Positions 53,224 through 63,143 of a DNA stretch of 64,000 nt are shown piece after piece; the stretch's first letter is position 1; each line of letters opens with the position of its first letter. The notes beneath the pieces are model-generated. The model searched no databases, was not told the origin of the DNA, and worked only from the letters and a program-made list of their open reading frames with translations. The stretch spans positions 1 to 64,000 of the forward strand of contig NZ_JAIWNC010000016.1 of assembly GCF_020216025.1 (NCBI RefSeq), in the 5' to 3' direction. The DNA is from Jidongwangia harbinensis. Its GTDB lineage: Bacteria; Actinomycetota; Actinomycetes; Mycobacteriales; Micromonosporaceae. Position numbers and translations under genes: made by a program.

Positions 53224-56103
53224 ATGGCCGGGGACGGCATCACAGCAGGGAAGCAGCGGAGCCGCACGAGCGGCGCCGGCGTGCCGGTCGGGGGGCTGCG
53301 GGTCGAGCGGGTCTGGACCACCGAGGGTGTCCACCCGTACGACGAGGTCGAGTGGGAACGCCGCGACGTCGTCATGACCAACTGGCGGGACGGCTCGATC
53401 AACTTCGAGCAGCGCGGCGTGGAGTACCCGACGTCGTGGAGCGTCAACGCGGCGAACATCGTCACCACGAAGTACTTCCGTGGCGCCGTGGGCACGCCCG
53501 AGCGCGAGTGGTCGCTCAAGCAGCTCATCGACCGTGTGGTGAAGACGTACCGCAAGGCCGGCGAGGACCACCGGTACTTCGCGAGCCCGGCCGACGCCGA
53601 CGTCTTCGAGCACGAGCTGACCTGGATGCTGCTGCACCAGGTGTTCAGCTTCAACTCGCCGGTCTGGTTCAACGTCGGCACCGCGTCGCCGCAGCAGGTC
53701 AGCGCGTGCTTCATCCTGTCGGTCGACGACTCGATGGACTCCATTCTGGACTGGTACAAGGAGGAGGGGCTGATCTTCAAGGGCGGCTCCGGCTCCGGCG
53801 TCAACCTGTCCCGGATCCGGTCCAGCCGGGAACTCCTCTCCTCCGGCGGCACGGCCAGCGGCCCGGTCAGCTTCATGCGCGGCGCGGACGCCAGCGCCGG
53901 CACCATCAAGTCCGGCGGCGCCACCCGGCGCGCCGCCAAGATGGTCATTCTCGACGTGGACCACCCGGACATCGAGGAGTTCGTCTACACGAAGGCCCGC
54001 GAGGAGCAGAAGATCCGGGCGCTGCGGGACGCCGGGTTCGACATGGACCTCGGCGGCTCCGACATCGTGAGCGTGCAGTACCAGAACGCCAACAACTCGG
54101 TGCGAGTCAGCGACGAGTTCATGCAGGCCGTCGAGGCGGGCGGCACGTTCGACCTGCGCGGCCGGTTGAACGGTGAGGTCATCGAGACCATCGATGCCAA
54201 GAAGCTGTTCCGCGACATCGCCCAGGCGGCGTGGGACTGCGCCGACCCGGGCCTGCAGTACGACGACACGATCAACGACTGGCACACCAACCCGGAGACC
54301 GGCCGGATCACCGCGTCCAACCCGTGTTCGGAGTACATGTCGCTGGACGACTCGTCCTGCAACCTGGCCTCGCTGAACCTGATGAAGTTCCTCAAGGCCG
54401 ACGGCGGCTTCGAGACCGAGAAGTTCGTCAAGAGCGTCGAGTTCATCATCACCGCGATGGACATCTCGATCTGCTTCGCGGACTTCCCGACCCAGCGGAT
54501 CGGCGAGACCACGCGGGCCTACCGCCAGCTGGGCATCGGGTACGCGAACCTGGGCGCGCTGCTGATGGCGTCCGGCCTGCCGTACGACTCGGACGGGGGC
54601 CGGAACGTGGCCGCCGCCATCACCTCGCTGATGACCGGCACCGCGTACCGTCGCTCGGCCGAGCTGGCCGGCGTGGTCGGCGCCTACGACGGGTACGCCC
54701 GCAACGCCGACGCGCACAAGCGGGTCATGCGCAAGCACGCCGCCGCGAACGACGTGATCCGTCCGCAGGGGACGGTCGCGACCGAACTGGTCCGGGCCGC
54801 CACCAAGCAGTGGCAGGACGGCAACAAGATCGGTGAGAAGAACGGCTGGCGCAACGCCCAGGCGTCGGTGCTCGCGCCCACCGGCACCATCGGCCTGATG
54901 ATGGACTGCGACACCACCGGCATCGAGCCGGACCTGGCCCTGGTGAAGTTCAAGAAGCTGGTCGGCGGCGGCTCGATGCAGATCGTCAACCAGACGGTCC
55001 CGCGGGCGCTGCGCAGCCTCGGCTACCCCGAGGAGCAGGTCGAGGCGATCGTCGAGCACATCGCCGACCACGGTCACGTGGTGGACGCGCCGGGCCTCAA
55101 GCCGGAGCACTACGCGGTGTTCGACTGCGCCATGGGCGAGCGGTCCATCGCCCCGATGGGCCACGTCCGGATGATGGCCGCGGTGCAGCCGTTCATCTCC
55201 GGCGCGATCTCCAAGACCGTCAACATGCCGGAGTCGGCGTCGGTCGAGGAGATCGAGGAGATCCACTTCCAGGGCTGGAAGCTGGGCCTGAAGGCGCTGG
55301 CGATCTACCGGGACAACTGCAAGGTCGGCCAGCCGCTCTCCGCCGCCAAGACCAACAAGGCGACCACCGAGGTCGCCGAGAAGGTCGAGCCGGTGGTGGA
55401 GAAGGTCATCGAGTACCGCCCGGTCCGCAAGCGCCTGCCCAAGAAGCGCCCGTCGGAGACGGTGTCCTTCTCGGTCGGCGGCGCCGAGGGCTACCTCACC
55501 GCGTCGTCCTACCCGGACGACGGCCTCGGCGAGGTCTTCCTGAAGATGTCGAAGCAGGGTTCCACGCTGGCCGGCGTGATGGACGCCTTCTCGGTGGCGA
55601 TCTCGATCGGTCTGCAGTACGGCGTTCCGCTCGAGACGTACGTCAGCAAGTTCACCAACATGCGCTTCGAGCCGGCCGGCATGACCGACGACCCGGACAT
55701 CCGCATGGCGGCGTCGGTGATGGACTACATCTTCCGGCGGCTGGCGCTCGACTTCCTGCCGTACGACACCCGTGCCGAACTGGGCATCTTCACCGCCAAG
55801 GAGCGGGCCGCCCAGATCCAGGCCGAGGCTGCGGCCGAGGCCGCGGGCGTCGACCTGGCCGGCATGGCCGCGTCCGCGCCGGTGTCCGCACCGGTCGGAG
55901 CCGCCACCCAGCCGGGTGCTCCGGCGCCGGTCGAGGCGGAGAAGGCGGCACCGTCCGCGGCCGGCTCCTCCACCGAACTGCTCGAGGTGGTCCTCGGCAC
56001 GTCGGCGGACGCGCCGCTCTGCTTCACCTGCGGCACGAAGATGCGCCCGGCGGGCAGTTGCTACGTCTGCGAGGGCTGCGGCTCCACCTCCGGCTGCAGC
56101 TGA
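53224..56103 (+). CDS. nrdJ: B12-dependent ribonucleotide reductase (class II)
   Basis: The 959-residue enzyme reduces ribonucleotides using adenosylcobalamin. The catalytic barrel includes FNSPVWFNVGT, CFILSVDDSMDSI, the NPCSEYMSLDDSSCNLASLN loop with active-site cysteine and Asn/Glu, and APTGTIGLMMDCDTTGIEPD. The C-terminus ends in a zinc-ribbon-like cluster (CFTCG, CYVCEGCG and a final Cys pair) preceded by an Ala/Pro linker, typical of the long actinobacterial form. GAGGGGGAGCACC precedes the ATG. No class I genes are in the window. Confidence 0.97.
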   Translation: MAGDGITAGKQRSRTSGAGVPVGGLRVERVWTTEGVHPYDEVEWERRDVVMTNWRDGSINFEQRGVEYPTSWSVNAANIVTTKYFRGAVGTPEREWSLKQLIDRVVKTYRKAGEDHRYFASPADADVFEHELTWMLLHQVFSFNSPVWFNVGTASPQQVSACFILSVDDSMDSILDWYKEEGLIFKGGSGSGVNLSRIRSSRELLSSGGTASGPVSFMRGADASAGTIKSGGATRRAAKMVILDVDHPDIEEFVYTKAREEQKIRALRDAGFDMDLGGSDIVSVQYQNANNSVRVSDEFMQAVEAGGTFDLRGRLNGEVIETIDAKKLFRDIAQAAWDCADPGLQYDDTINDWHTNPETGRITASNPCSEYMSLDDSSCNLASLNLMKFLKADGGFETEKFVKSVEFIITAMDISICFADFPTQRIGETTRAYRQLGIGYANLGALLMASGLPYDSDGGRNVAAAITSLMTGTAYRRSAELAGVVGAYDGYARNADAHKRVMRKHAAANDVIRPQGTVATELVRAATKQWQDGNKIGEKNGWRNAQASVLAPTGTIGLMMDCDTTGIEPDLALVKFKKLVGGGSMQIVNQTVPRALRSLGYPEEQVEAIVEHIADHGHVVDAPGLKPEHYAVFDCAMGERSIAPMGHVRMMAAVQPFISGAISKTVNMPESASVEEIEEIHFQGWKLGLKALAIYRDNCKVGQPLSAAKTNKATTEVAEKVEPVVEKVIEYRPVRKRLPKKRPSETVSFSVGGAEGYLTASSYPDDGLGEVFLKMSKQGSTLAGVMDAFSVAISIGLQYGVPLETYVSKFTNMRFEPAGMTDDPDIRMAASVMDYIFRRLALDFLPYDTRAELGIFTAKERAAQIQAEAAAEAAGVDLAGMAASAPVSAPVGAATQPGAPAPVEAEKAAPSAAGSSTELLEVVLGTSADAPLCFTCGTKMRPAGSCYVCEGCGSTSGCS

Positions 56104-56132
56104 CGCCGGATCAGCGACAGGGGCGAGGCGCG

Positions 56133-57086
56133 GTGACCGACATGCAGGTGACCGCGCTTCGCCGCAGCTACGCCGAGTTCGCCGCACGCGAGGCGCGCGG
56201 CGTCTCGCCGACGTACGAGCGCCTCGCGGACGCGGTGTCCCGCGACGACCGTCTGCTGGCGTTGCTGGCGACGGTTCCGCCGGCCAAGCGGCAGCCCAAC
56301 CTGCTGTTCGGCGTGGTCCGTCTGCTCGGCGGCCCGGTCGGAGACCCGGCGGCGTTCCACGGGTACGTGGCGGGCAACTGGCCGGCCGTCGAGGCGGAAC
56401 TGCGGCACCGCGGCACCCAGACGAACGAGGCCGGGCGGTGCGCCGTCCTGTTGCCGGTGCTCGCCGCGTTGCCGCAGCCGCTGGCCCTGCTGGAGGTCGG
56501 CGCGTCCGCCGGGTTGTGCCTGTATCCCGACCGGTACGCCTACCGGTACGGCGACCACGTCCTGGGCGACGGCGCACCGGTCCTGGACTGCGCGGCGACC
56601 GGGCTCACGCCCCCGGACCGCCGGCCCGAGGTGGTGTGGCGGGCCGGCCTGGACCGGAACCCGCTGGACGTGACCGACCCGGCCGACCTGGCCTGGCTGG
56701 AGGCGCTGATCTGGCCGGAGCACACCCGTCGCCGGGCCCGGTTGCGGGCCGCCGCCGCGGTGGCCGCGGCCGACCCGCCGCGCCTGGTCCGCGGGGACCT
56801 GGTGGACGACCTGCCGGGACTGGCCGCGCAGGCGCCGGCCGGGTCCACTCTGGTGGTGTTCCACTCGTCCGTCCTGTACCAGGTGCCGGCCCCGCGCCGG
56901 GCGGCGTTCGCCGAGGTGGTCCGCACCCTGCCCGGCCACTGGCTGGCCAACGACGGCCGGGACGCGATTCCGGTCGACGACCTGCCGCCGTCGCCGGCCG
57001 GACCGTTTCGGAACCTCCTCGCCCTGGACGGAAGGCCGCTGGCCTGGACCGGTGGGCACGGACAGTCGATCACCTGGTTCGCCTGA
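56133..57086 (+). CDS. DUF2332 domain protein
   Basis: The 317-residue protein matches the DUF2332 family: FAAREARGVSPTYERLADAV at the start, the LLEVGASAGLCLYPDRYAYR segment resembling a methyltransferase-like Gly motif, and STLVVFHSSVLYQVPAPRRA. The LEVGASAGL strand-loop hints at a Rossmann-like fold and SAM binding, but activity is not established. GTG 56133 follows GAGG; ATG 56142 is an alternative. It lies 29 nt after nrdJ and may be read through from it. Confidence 0.83.
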   Translation: MTDMQVTALRRSYAEFAAREARGVSPTYERLADAVSRDDRLLALLATVPPAKRQPNLLFGVVRLLGGPVGDPAAFHGYVAGNWPAVEAELRHRGTQTNEAGRCAVLLPVLAALPQPLALLEVGASAGLCLYPDRYAYRYGDHVLGDGAPVLDCAATGLTPPDRRPEVVWRAGLDRNPLDVTDPADLAWLEALIWPEHTRRRARLRAAAAVAAADPPRLVRGDLVDDLPGLAAQAPAGSTLVVFHSSVLYQVPAPRRAAFAEVVRTLPGHWLANDGRDAIPVDDLPPSPAGPFRNLLALDGRPLAWTGGHGQSITWFA

Positions 57087-57125
57087 CCGCGGTACGCCCA
57101 CATCGGAGCCGGACACCGGCGTTCC

Positions 57126-57212
57126 AGAACGCGGGCCGGGTATCGCATCGGGCACCGGCGCCCGAGAACGCGGGCTGTGTATCGACGAGAACGCGGGCCG
57201 GGTATCGAATCG
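57126..57212. repeat. Three direct repeats before the galactose-oxidase-like gene
   Basis: Three imperfect copies of GAACGCGGGCCGGGTATCG, spaced 40 and 21 nt apart, lie in the 214-nt space upstream. Confidence 0.7.
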
Positions 57213-57300
57213 GACACAGTCGATGGCCGATCGACCCATTCCTCCCGCCGCCCCGGCAGGGTCCAATCGAAGGATTGACGGGGCTTGATGGGGGCGGGGA

Positions 57301-60195
57301 ATGAAGCGGCGCGCAGGTGCGGCGACTCTGATCATGGCGCTGTTCACCGGCGTCGCCGTCGTGGCCCACGCGCCCGGTTCCGGGTCGGTGGCGGCCGATC
57401 CGCACGCGGCGCACGTCATGCCGCGTGGCGTGCCGGTGGCCGTGGCGTTGCCCGGTCCGGTGCCTAGGGACGGGTGGACGGTCCAGGCGGACGGCGCGAC
57501 CACTCCGGACGTCGCGGAGCGGGCGGTCGACGGCGACTCCGACACGGTGTGGCGCTCCGGCGGCACGGCGTTGCCGCACACCATCGTGGTGGACACGCAC
57601 AATCTGGTGGCGGTGAACGGACTCACCTACCTGCCGCCGGCCGACCCGGCGGACGGCCGGATCGGCCAGTACGCGGTGTCGGTCAGCACCGACGGCACCA
57701 CCTGGGGTCAACCGGTCGCCACCGGTACGTTCGCCGACGACGACGTGCTCAAGACGGTCACCATCGGCACCGTGGTGACCCGGTTCGTGCGGCTGACCGC
57801 GATCACCGAGGCCGGCGGCCGCGGCCCGATCGTCGGCGTGGCGGAACTGGACCTGCTCGGCGGCGTCGACCCCGCCCTGCCGCGCAACGGCTGGACGGTC
57901 AGCACGGACAGCCAGGAGACCGCGGCGGCGAACTACGCGGCCGCCAACGTGCTCGACGGCAACACCGCCACGTTCTGGCACACCGCGTACAGCCGGCCCC
58001 CGGCGGCGGCGCTGCCGCACCAGCTCACCGTCGACCTGCGTACCCCGAATCTGGTGTCCGGTCTGAGTTATCTGCCCCGGCAGGGCGCGTCCCGCAACGG
58101 GGCCATCGGCCGGTACCGGGTGCAGACCAGCATGAACGGCACGACCTGGGGGCCGGCGGCCACGACCGGGTCGTTCGCCGACACCGGCACCGCGAAGACT
58201 GTCACGTTCAGCCCCGAACTGGCCCGCTACGTCCGGCTGACCGCGCTGTCCGAGGCCGGCGGCCGCGGCCCGTGGTCCAGCGCCGCGGAACTCAACGTGC
58301 TGGGCCGGGCCAATCCGACGCTCGCCCGGACCGGCTGGACCGTCACCGCGGACAGCCAGCACCCGGGCCTGCTGGCCGCGAGCGTGCTGGACGGCAACGC
58401 CACCACGATCTGGCACTCGGCGTACAACACCACGCCGGCGGCCCCGCTGCCGCACACGCTGACCATCGACACGAAGTCCGCCAGACCGCTGGGCGGGTTG
58501 ACCTATCTGCCCCGGCCGGCCGCCGCGGCGAACGGCCGGATCGGCCGGTACACCATCGCCACCAGCACCGACGGTTCGTCGTGGACCACCCGGGTCAGCA
58601 ACGACGCGTTCCCGGACAGCCCGGCCCTGCAGACCGCCGTCTTCCCCACGGTCACCGCCCGGTACGTCCGGCTCACCGCGCACTCCGAGGCCGGGCGGCG
58701 CGGGCCGTGGAGCAGCGCCGCGGAGATCAACCTGCTCGGGCCGAACGGTGCCGTGGTGGCGCAGCGCGGCCGGTGGAGCGCGCCCGTCGGGTTCCCGCTG
58801 GTGCCGGTGGCCGCGGCCCAGCTGCCGGACGGGCGGATCCTCACCTGGTCGGCGTACGCACCGAACGCGTTCAGCGGCGGGCGCGGCAAGACCGTCACGG
58901 CCACCTACGACCCGGTGGCCGGCGTGGTCTCCCAGCGCACCGTCACCGAGACCGGGCACGACATGTTCTGCCCCGGCATCTCCTACCTGCCGGACGGCCG
59001 GGTCATGGTGACCGGCGGCAACGACGCCGGCAAGACGAGCTGGTACGACCCGTCCACCGACGCCTGGACGACCGGGCCGACGATGACCACCCCGCGCGGC
59101 TACCACGCCAGCACCACGCTGTCGGACGGCCGGGTCTTCACCATCGGCGGTTCGTGGAGCGGCGGCATCGGCGGCATCGCCGGCACCCCGCACAAGGGCG
59201 GCGAGGTGTGGTCGGCGGCGACCGGCTGGCGGGCCCTGTCCGGCGCCCCCGCCGCACCGATGCTGACCGCGGACGCCAACCCGGACGGTGACTACCGCAA
59301 GGACAACCACGCGTGGCTGTTCGCCTGGAGTGGTGGGCGGGTGCTGCAGGCCGGGCCGAGCAGGCGGATGAACTGGTACACCACCACCGGCAACGGCAGC
59401 GTCACATCGGCGGGCGTGCGGAGCGACGACAACGACGCGATGAACGGCACCGCGGTGATGTACGACGCCGGCAAGATCCTCGCGGTCGGGGGCGCGACCA
59501 GCTACGAGGGGATCGGCTCGACCACGAACGCGTACGTGATCACGGTGAACGGCACCACGGTCAGCACCCGCAAGGTGTCCGAGATGGCGAACGCGCGGGC
59601 CTTCCACAGCAGCGTGGCGCTCCCCGACGGCAAGGTGCTGGTGACCGGGGGACAGAACTTCCCGGCGCCGTTCTCGGACAACACCGCGGTGCTGAGTGCC
59701 GAGCTGTGGGACCCGGCGACGGAGACGTTCACCCGGATGGCGTCCGCGGTGGTGCCGCGGACGTACCACAGCGTGGGTCTGCTCATGCCGGACGCCCGGG
59801 TCTTCACCGGCGGCGGCGGGTTGTGCGGCAACTGTCCGGGGAACCATTTCGACGGCGAGATCTTCACGCCGCCGTACCTGCTCAATCCGGACGGTACGCC
59901 GGCCGCCCGCCCGGTGATCACCGACGCCCCGGCGACCGCGGCCAACGGCGCGTCCGTGACCGTGGCGACGGACCGGCCGGTGACGGCGTTCTCGCTGGTC
60001 CGGATGGGCACGGTGACCCACACGGTGAACACCGACCAGCGGCGCCTCGCGCTCACCTCGACGGCCGCGGAGGGCGGCGGTTACCGGGTCACCATCCCGG
60101 CGGACCCGGGGGTGGCGCTGCCCGGGTACTGGATGCTGTTCGCGCTGGACGCCAAGGGGGTGCCGAGCGTGGCGAAGACGATCCGGATCGGCTGA
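57301..60195 (+). CDS. Secreted galactose-oxidase-like enzyme with three F5/8C domains
   Basis: The 964-residue protein has a signal peptide (about 1-32) and three F5/8 type C (CBM32-like) domains at roughly 53-187, 190-327 and 330-462, each containing a W-x-V...DG...T-x-W and FVRLTA-type core. A kelch propeller (about 470-860) and a DUF1929 Ig-like domain follow. The copper-radical residues of galactose oxidase have counterparts: Cys557 (HDMFCPG) and Tyr582 (SWYDPS) for the thioether-linked pair, Tyr822-His823 (RTYHS) and His907 (THTVNTDQRR). It probably oxidises an alcohol on sugars or glycans to an aldehyde, producing peroxide. Substrate unknown. Confidence 0.9.
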   Translation: MKRRAGAATLIMALFTGVAVVAHAPGSGSVAADPHAAHVMPRGVPVAVALPGPVPRDGWTVQADGATTPDVAERAVDGDSDTVWRSGGTALPHTIVVDTHNLVAVNGLTYLPPADPADGRIGQYAVSVSTDGTTWGQPVATGTFADDDVLKTVTIGTVVTRFVRLTAITEAGGRGPIVGVAELDLLGGVDPALPRNGWTVSTDSQETAAANYAAANVLDGNTATFWHTAYSRPPAAALPHQLTVDLRTPNLVSGLSYLPRQGASRNGAIGRYRVQTSMNGTTWGPAATTGSFADTGTAKTVTFSPELARYVRLTALSEAGGRGPWSSAAELNVLGRANPTLARTGWTVTADSQHPGLLAASVLDGNATTIWHSAYNTTPAAPLPHTLTIDTKSARPLGGLTYLPRPAAAANGRIGRYTIATSTDGSSWTTRVSNDAFPDSPALQTAVFPTVTARYVRLTAHSEAGRRGPWSSAAEINLLGPNGAVVAQRGRWSAPVGFPLVPVAAAQLPDGRILTWSAYAPNAFSGGRGKTVTATYDPVAGVVSQRTVTETGHDMFCPGISYLPDGRVMVTGGNDAGKTSWYDPSTDAWTTGPTMTTPRGYHASTTLSDGRVFTIGGSWSGGIGGIAGTPHKGGEVWSAATGWRALSGAPAAPMLTADANPDGDYRKDNHAWLFAWSGGRVLQAGPSRRMNWYTTTGNGSVTSAGVRSDDNDAMNGTAVMYDAGKILAVGGATSYEGIGSTTNAYVITVNGTTVSTRKVSEMANARAFHSSVALPDGKVLVTGGQNFPAPFSDNTAVLSAELWDPATETFTRMASAVVPRTYHSVGLLMPDARVFTGGGGLCGNCPGNHFDGEIFTPPYLLNPDGTPAARPVITDAPATAANGASVTVATDRPVTAFSLVRMGTVTHTVNTDQRRLALTSTAAEGGGYRVTIPADPGVALPGYWMLFALDAKGVPSVAKTIRIG

Positions 60196-60210
60196 CCGGG
60201 CCGGTCAGCC
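60190..60210. terminator. Bidirectional hairpin between convergent genes
   Basis: Perfect 10-nt arms (GGCTGACCGG and CCGGTCAGCC) around one nucleotide include both convergent stop codons. Confidence 0.6.
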
Positions 60211-60771
60211 GCGGGCCAGGTGGGCGCCGAACTCCTCGGGCGTGCGTACCCCTTGGTCCAGCACCGCCTGGTAGATCTCGAAGCCGCCGATCTCGTCCGG
60301 GTACTCCGGCCGGCGGTGCCACACGTCCTTGATCCGCAGGATCGCGACCCGCTGCTCGGCGGTCACCGTGCGGGCCAGCTCCTCGTGGTACGCGGTCACG
60401 TTGGCGTGATCGTCGTAGAGCCAGACGGACAGGTCGATCCGCCAGCCGCGCAGCGCCAACGTCACGTGGTACCGCTCGTCCCGCTGCTCGCCGGTGGGCG
60501 AGCGGTCGCCGCGCTCGTCGGTGTAGTCGAAGCCGGTCAGGCCGGGCAGCTCGACGGCCCGCCCGAGCAGCGCCAGCACGTCGTGCGGGCGGAATGACGG
60601 GCCGCCCAGCACCATGACGTCCAGGTCGGGCCACACCATCAGCCCGGACACGAAGCTGCCGGTCGGGATCGGCGCGGCCAGGCCGTCGAAGAGGCTGCCG
60701 ATCGAGCCGAGCATCTCCCGTCCGGCCTGTTGCAGCTCTGCCTGGCGCCGATCGAGATGCTCGTCACTCAT
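60205..60771 (-). CDS. Small nucleotidyltransferase-like protein
   Basis: The 188-residue protein carries a nucleotidyltransferase-type signature near residues 37-55: GSFVSGLMVWPDLDVMVLGG, i.e. a GS start followed by an aspartate pair in D-L-D. A later RIDLSVWLYDD strand could give the third acidic residue. Similar minimal proteins are common in actinomycetes and uncharacterised. No HEPN partner is adjacent. It starts at ATG 60771. Confidence 0.7.
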   Translation of the reverse strand: MSDEHLDRRQAELQQAGREMLGSIGSLFDGLAAPIPTGSFVSGLMVWPDLDVMVLGGPSFRPHDVLALLGRAVELPGLTGFDYTDERGDRSPTGEQRDERYHVTLALRGWRIDLSVWLYDDHANVTAYHEELARTVTAEQRVAILRIKDVWHRRPEYPDEIGGFEIYQAVLDQGVRTPEEFGAHLARG

Positions 60772-60843
60772 TGCCCGGTTGTAGCAGCTCCGTGCCGTAC
60801 TGCCGAGCGATTAACCGGCCGGTGCCGTTCGCGGCCCGCCGCT

Positions 60844-60854
60844 TTAACGGTTAA
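60844..60854. promoter_or_regulatory. Palindrome upstream of the MFS gene
   Basis: TTAAC-G-GTTAA lies 6 nt ahead of the start codon; a related ATTAACC is 35 nt upstream. It may be an operator, although no regulator gene is adjacent. Confidence 0.4.
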
Positions 60855-60860
60855 GTTGAG

Positions 60861-62072
60861 GTGGTGACCGCCATCGACGACCGCGCCCGGCTGGCGACCG
60901 CCAAGGTCGCGGTCGGCGTCACCTTCACCGCCAACGGGCTCGCGTACGCGGGCTGGCTGGCCCGGGCCCCCGCGGTCCGCGACGACCTGCACCTGTCCGC
61001 GGCCGGCTTCGGGCTCCTGCTGCTCTGCCTGTCGGCGTCGGCGATCGCGGCCATCCCGCTCGCCGGACCGCTGGTCCAGCGGGTCGGCCCGGCGCGGGCC
61101 GTGATGCTGGGCTCCGGGTCGATGGTGCTCGGCCTGGTCGCGCTGGGCAGCGGTACGGCGCTCGGCTCGGTCCCGCTGGCCGGCGCGGGCCTGGTCCTCG
61201 CCGGAATGGGCAACAGCACCTGGGACGTCGCCATGAACGTCGAGGGCGCGGACGTGGAACGGCAACTCGGCCGTACCGTGATGCCCCGTTTTCATGCCGG
61301 CTTCAGCCTCGGCACCGTACTCGGCGCCGGCCTCAGCGCCGCGGCGGCCGCGTCCGGCGTCGCGGTGTCGACCCAACTCTTCTTCACCGCCGCCCTGACC
61401 GCCGCCGTGATGGCCGTGGTGGTCCGGCGGTTCCTGCCGCACCAGCCGCTGCCCGACGGCCAGAAGCCGGCGATGAACGTCCGGCAGGCCTGGCGGGAGC
61501 CGCGCACGCTGCTCATCGGCATGATCATGCTGGGCTTCGGCTTCACCGAGGGCGCGGCGAACGACTGGCTGGCGATCAGCCTGGTGGACGGCTACCACGC
61601 CAGCGAGACGGTCGGCGCGCTCGGCTTCGGCACGTTCGTCACCGCGATGACCCTGGCCCGGCTGTTCGGCGGGTACGGCATCGAGCGCTGGGGCCGGGTC
61701 ACCGTACTCCGGATCACCGCCCTGTCCGCCGCACTCGGCCTGCTGCTGGTGGTGTCCGGTGCCGGGGTGCCGCTGGTGCTGCTCGGCGCGCTGCTGTGGG
61801 GTGCCGGCGCGTCGCTGGGCTTCCCGATCGGCATGAGCGCGGCCGCGGACGACCCGCTGCGGGCCGCGATCCGGGTCTCGGTGGCGGGTTCCATCGGGTA
61901 CGGGGCGTTCCTCGCCGGTCCGCCCCTGATCGGCCTCCTGGCAGAGCAGTTCGGGGTGCTCCGGGCGCTGCTGGTGGTGTTCGGAGCGGTGGCGATCGGC
62001 CTGGCCGCGTCCGGCGCCGCCCGGCCGCTGCACCGCGTCGACGGGGCAGCGGGCGTAGATCATCCTGGATAG
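60861..62072 (+). CDS. MFS transporter
   Basis: The 403-residue protein has about twelve hydrophobic segments and MFS hallmarks: first helix GVTFTANGLAYAGWLA, a loop-2/3 GPLVQRVGPARAVMLG motif, and a second half beginning GMIMLGFGFTEGAANDWLAI. It resembles the fucose-permease/YbjJ-like group. Start is GTG 60861 or 60864. The cargo and direction cannot be inferred from neighbours. Confidence 0.87.
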   Translation: MVTAIDDRARLATAKVAVGVTFTANGLAYAGWLARAPAVRDDLHLSAAGFGLLLLCLSASAIAAIPLAGPLVQRVGPARAVMLGSGSMVLGLVALGSGTALGSVPLAGAGLVLAGMGNSTWDVAMNVEGADVERQLGRTVMPRFHAGFSLGTVLGAGLSAAAAASGVAVSTQLFFTAALTAAVMAVVVRRFLPHQPLPDGQKPAMNVRQAWREPRTLLIGMIMLGFGFTEGAANDWLAISLVDGYHASETVGALGFGTFVTAMTLARLFGGYGIERWGRVTVLRITALSAALGLLLVVSGAGVPLVLLGALLWGAGASLGFPIGMSAAADDPLRAAIRVSVAGSIGYGAFLAGPPLIGLLAEQFGVLRALLVVFGAVAIGLAASGAARPLHRVDGAAGVDHPG

Positions 62073-62082
62073 GCTCCCGGCC

Positions 62083-62994
62083 GTGTCTATCCGAACCTAC
62101 GTCGGCCGTGGCCTGATGGTCGCCGCCGTCCTCGCCGGCACCACCCTGGGCACCGGGACGACCGCCCAGGCCGCCGAACCTTCCGTGACCGTCCAGGCCG
62201 GCCGCCTCGTGCTGGAGCCCGGTGAGCGCGGCTACCGCGGCCTCCTGCCGATCACCATCACGTACCAGGGCGACGAGCCCACCGGCGCCAACCTCGAGTT
62301 CGAGGAGCCGGTCGCGGGCTCCTTCGTCACCGTCCTCCCGTCCGAGGCCTGCATGTCCGGACCGTCGGAGACCGGCCGCCTGGACGTGAGTTGCTCGGTG
62401 GCGGAACTGCAGCCCGGGGAGACCCGCCGGGTCCGCCTCGAGTTCCAGGTGCTGACCGCCCCGCGCGGCCACGCGATGCGGGCGGCCGACACGACGCTCG
62501 AGGTCTCGCTCCAGTCCGACCCGGCGGTCCGGGCCACCGCCGCCGCCCGGACGCTGTTCCGGTCCACCACCGGTTCGCTGTCCAAGCCGCAGCCGTACAC
62601 CCAGGACACCCGCTCCGACCTGTCGGTCACCGCGGGCGACGCGACGCTGACCCCGCAGCCCGACGGCGGCTTCGCCGGTCGGGTCCCGGTCACGGTGCAC
62701 TGGGCCGGCGACGCGCCGCACTACGACCTGGACGCGCGGTTCGCGCTGCCGGCCGGCTTCACCTGGACCGGCACCGACCCGTCGGCACCGTGCGGCGAGA
62801 GCTGCCCGTTGCCGGGGGGCACGTACATGCAGGGTGAGAGCCGCACGTTCGACCTGCTGGTGAGCGCGGAACCGGGCATCGCGCCGGGCGCCACCGGCAC
62901 CGGCTCGACGACCGTGTCGGCACAGTGGTTCGGGTCGCTCGACGACGTCGACCCGAGCGACAACACCGCGGAGTTCACGCTGACCGTCGGCTGA
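62083..62994 (+). CDS. Secreted protein with a duplicated beta domain
   Basis: The 303-residue protein has a signal peptide (about 1-29, GLMVAAVLAGTTLGTGTTAQ then AAE). Two related beta-sandwich units follow: about 33-150 (VTVQAGRLVLEPGERGYRGL) and about 186-303 (LSVTAGDATLTPQPDGGFAG), both with a GD/W-x-GD turn and a cysteine pair that could form a disulfide. The pattern resembles DUF11/CARDB-like adhesive domains. No sorting signal or membrane anchor is present, so it is probably released. It starts at GTG 62083, 10 nt after the MFS gene. Confidence 0.75.
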   Translation: MSIRTYVGRGLMVAAVLAGTTLGTGTTAQAAEPSVTVQAGRLVLEPGERGYRGLLPITITYQGDEPTGANLEFEEPVAGSFVTVLPSEACMSGPSETGRLDVSCSVAELQPGETRRVRLEFQVLTAPRGHAMRAADTTLEVSLQSDPAVRATAAARTLFRSTTGSLSKPQPYTQDTRSDLSVTAGDATLTPQPDGGFAGRVPVTVHWAGDAPHYDLDARFALPAGFTWTGTDPSAPCGESCPLPGGTYMQGESRTFDLLVSAEPGIAPGATGTGSTTVSAQWFGSLDDVDPSDNTAEFTLTVG

Positions 62995-63031
62995 CCACGG
63001 TCCGTCCGGGGCCGCCGGTCCGGTGCTTTCT

Positions 63032-63075
63032 GACGCTGGTGTTCCACTGGAGCGCTCCAGTGCAACACCAGCGTC
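63032..63075. terminator. 44-bp near-perfect palindrome
   Basis: Two 22-nt arms without a loop (63032-63053, 63054-63075) match except for one position. It lies 38 nt after the secreted-protein gene and could end transcription, form a cruciform or be a protein-binding site. Confidence 0.55.
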
Positions 63076-63143
63076 GTCATACCGTCGCAGGTCCGCGCCG
63101 CTCGTGCAGTGCCGCAGTTGCGCCGAGCCTGCCGGTGCCACCG

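Noticed and set aside
57052..57288. A 78-residue open frame upstream of the galactose-oxidase-like gene
   Set aside because: It overlaps the end of the DUF2332 gene in another frame and runs through direct repeats without a ribosome site.
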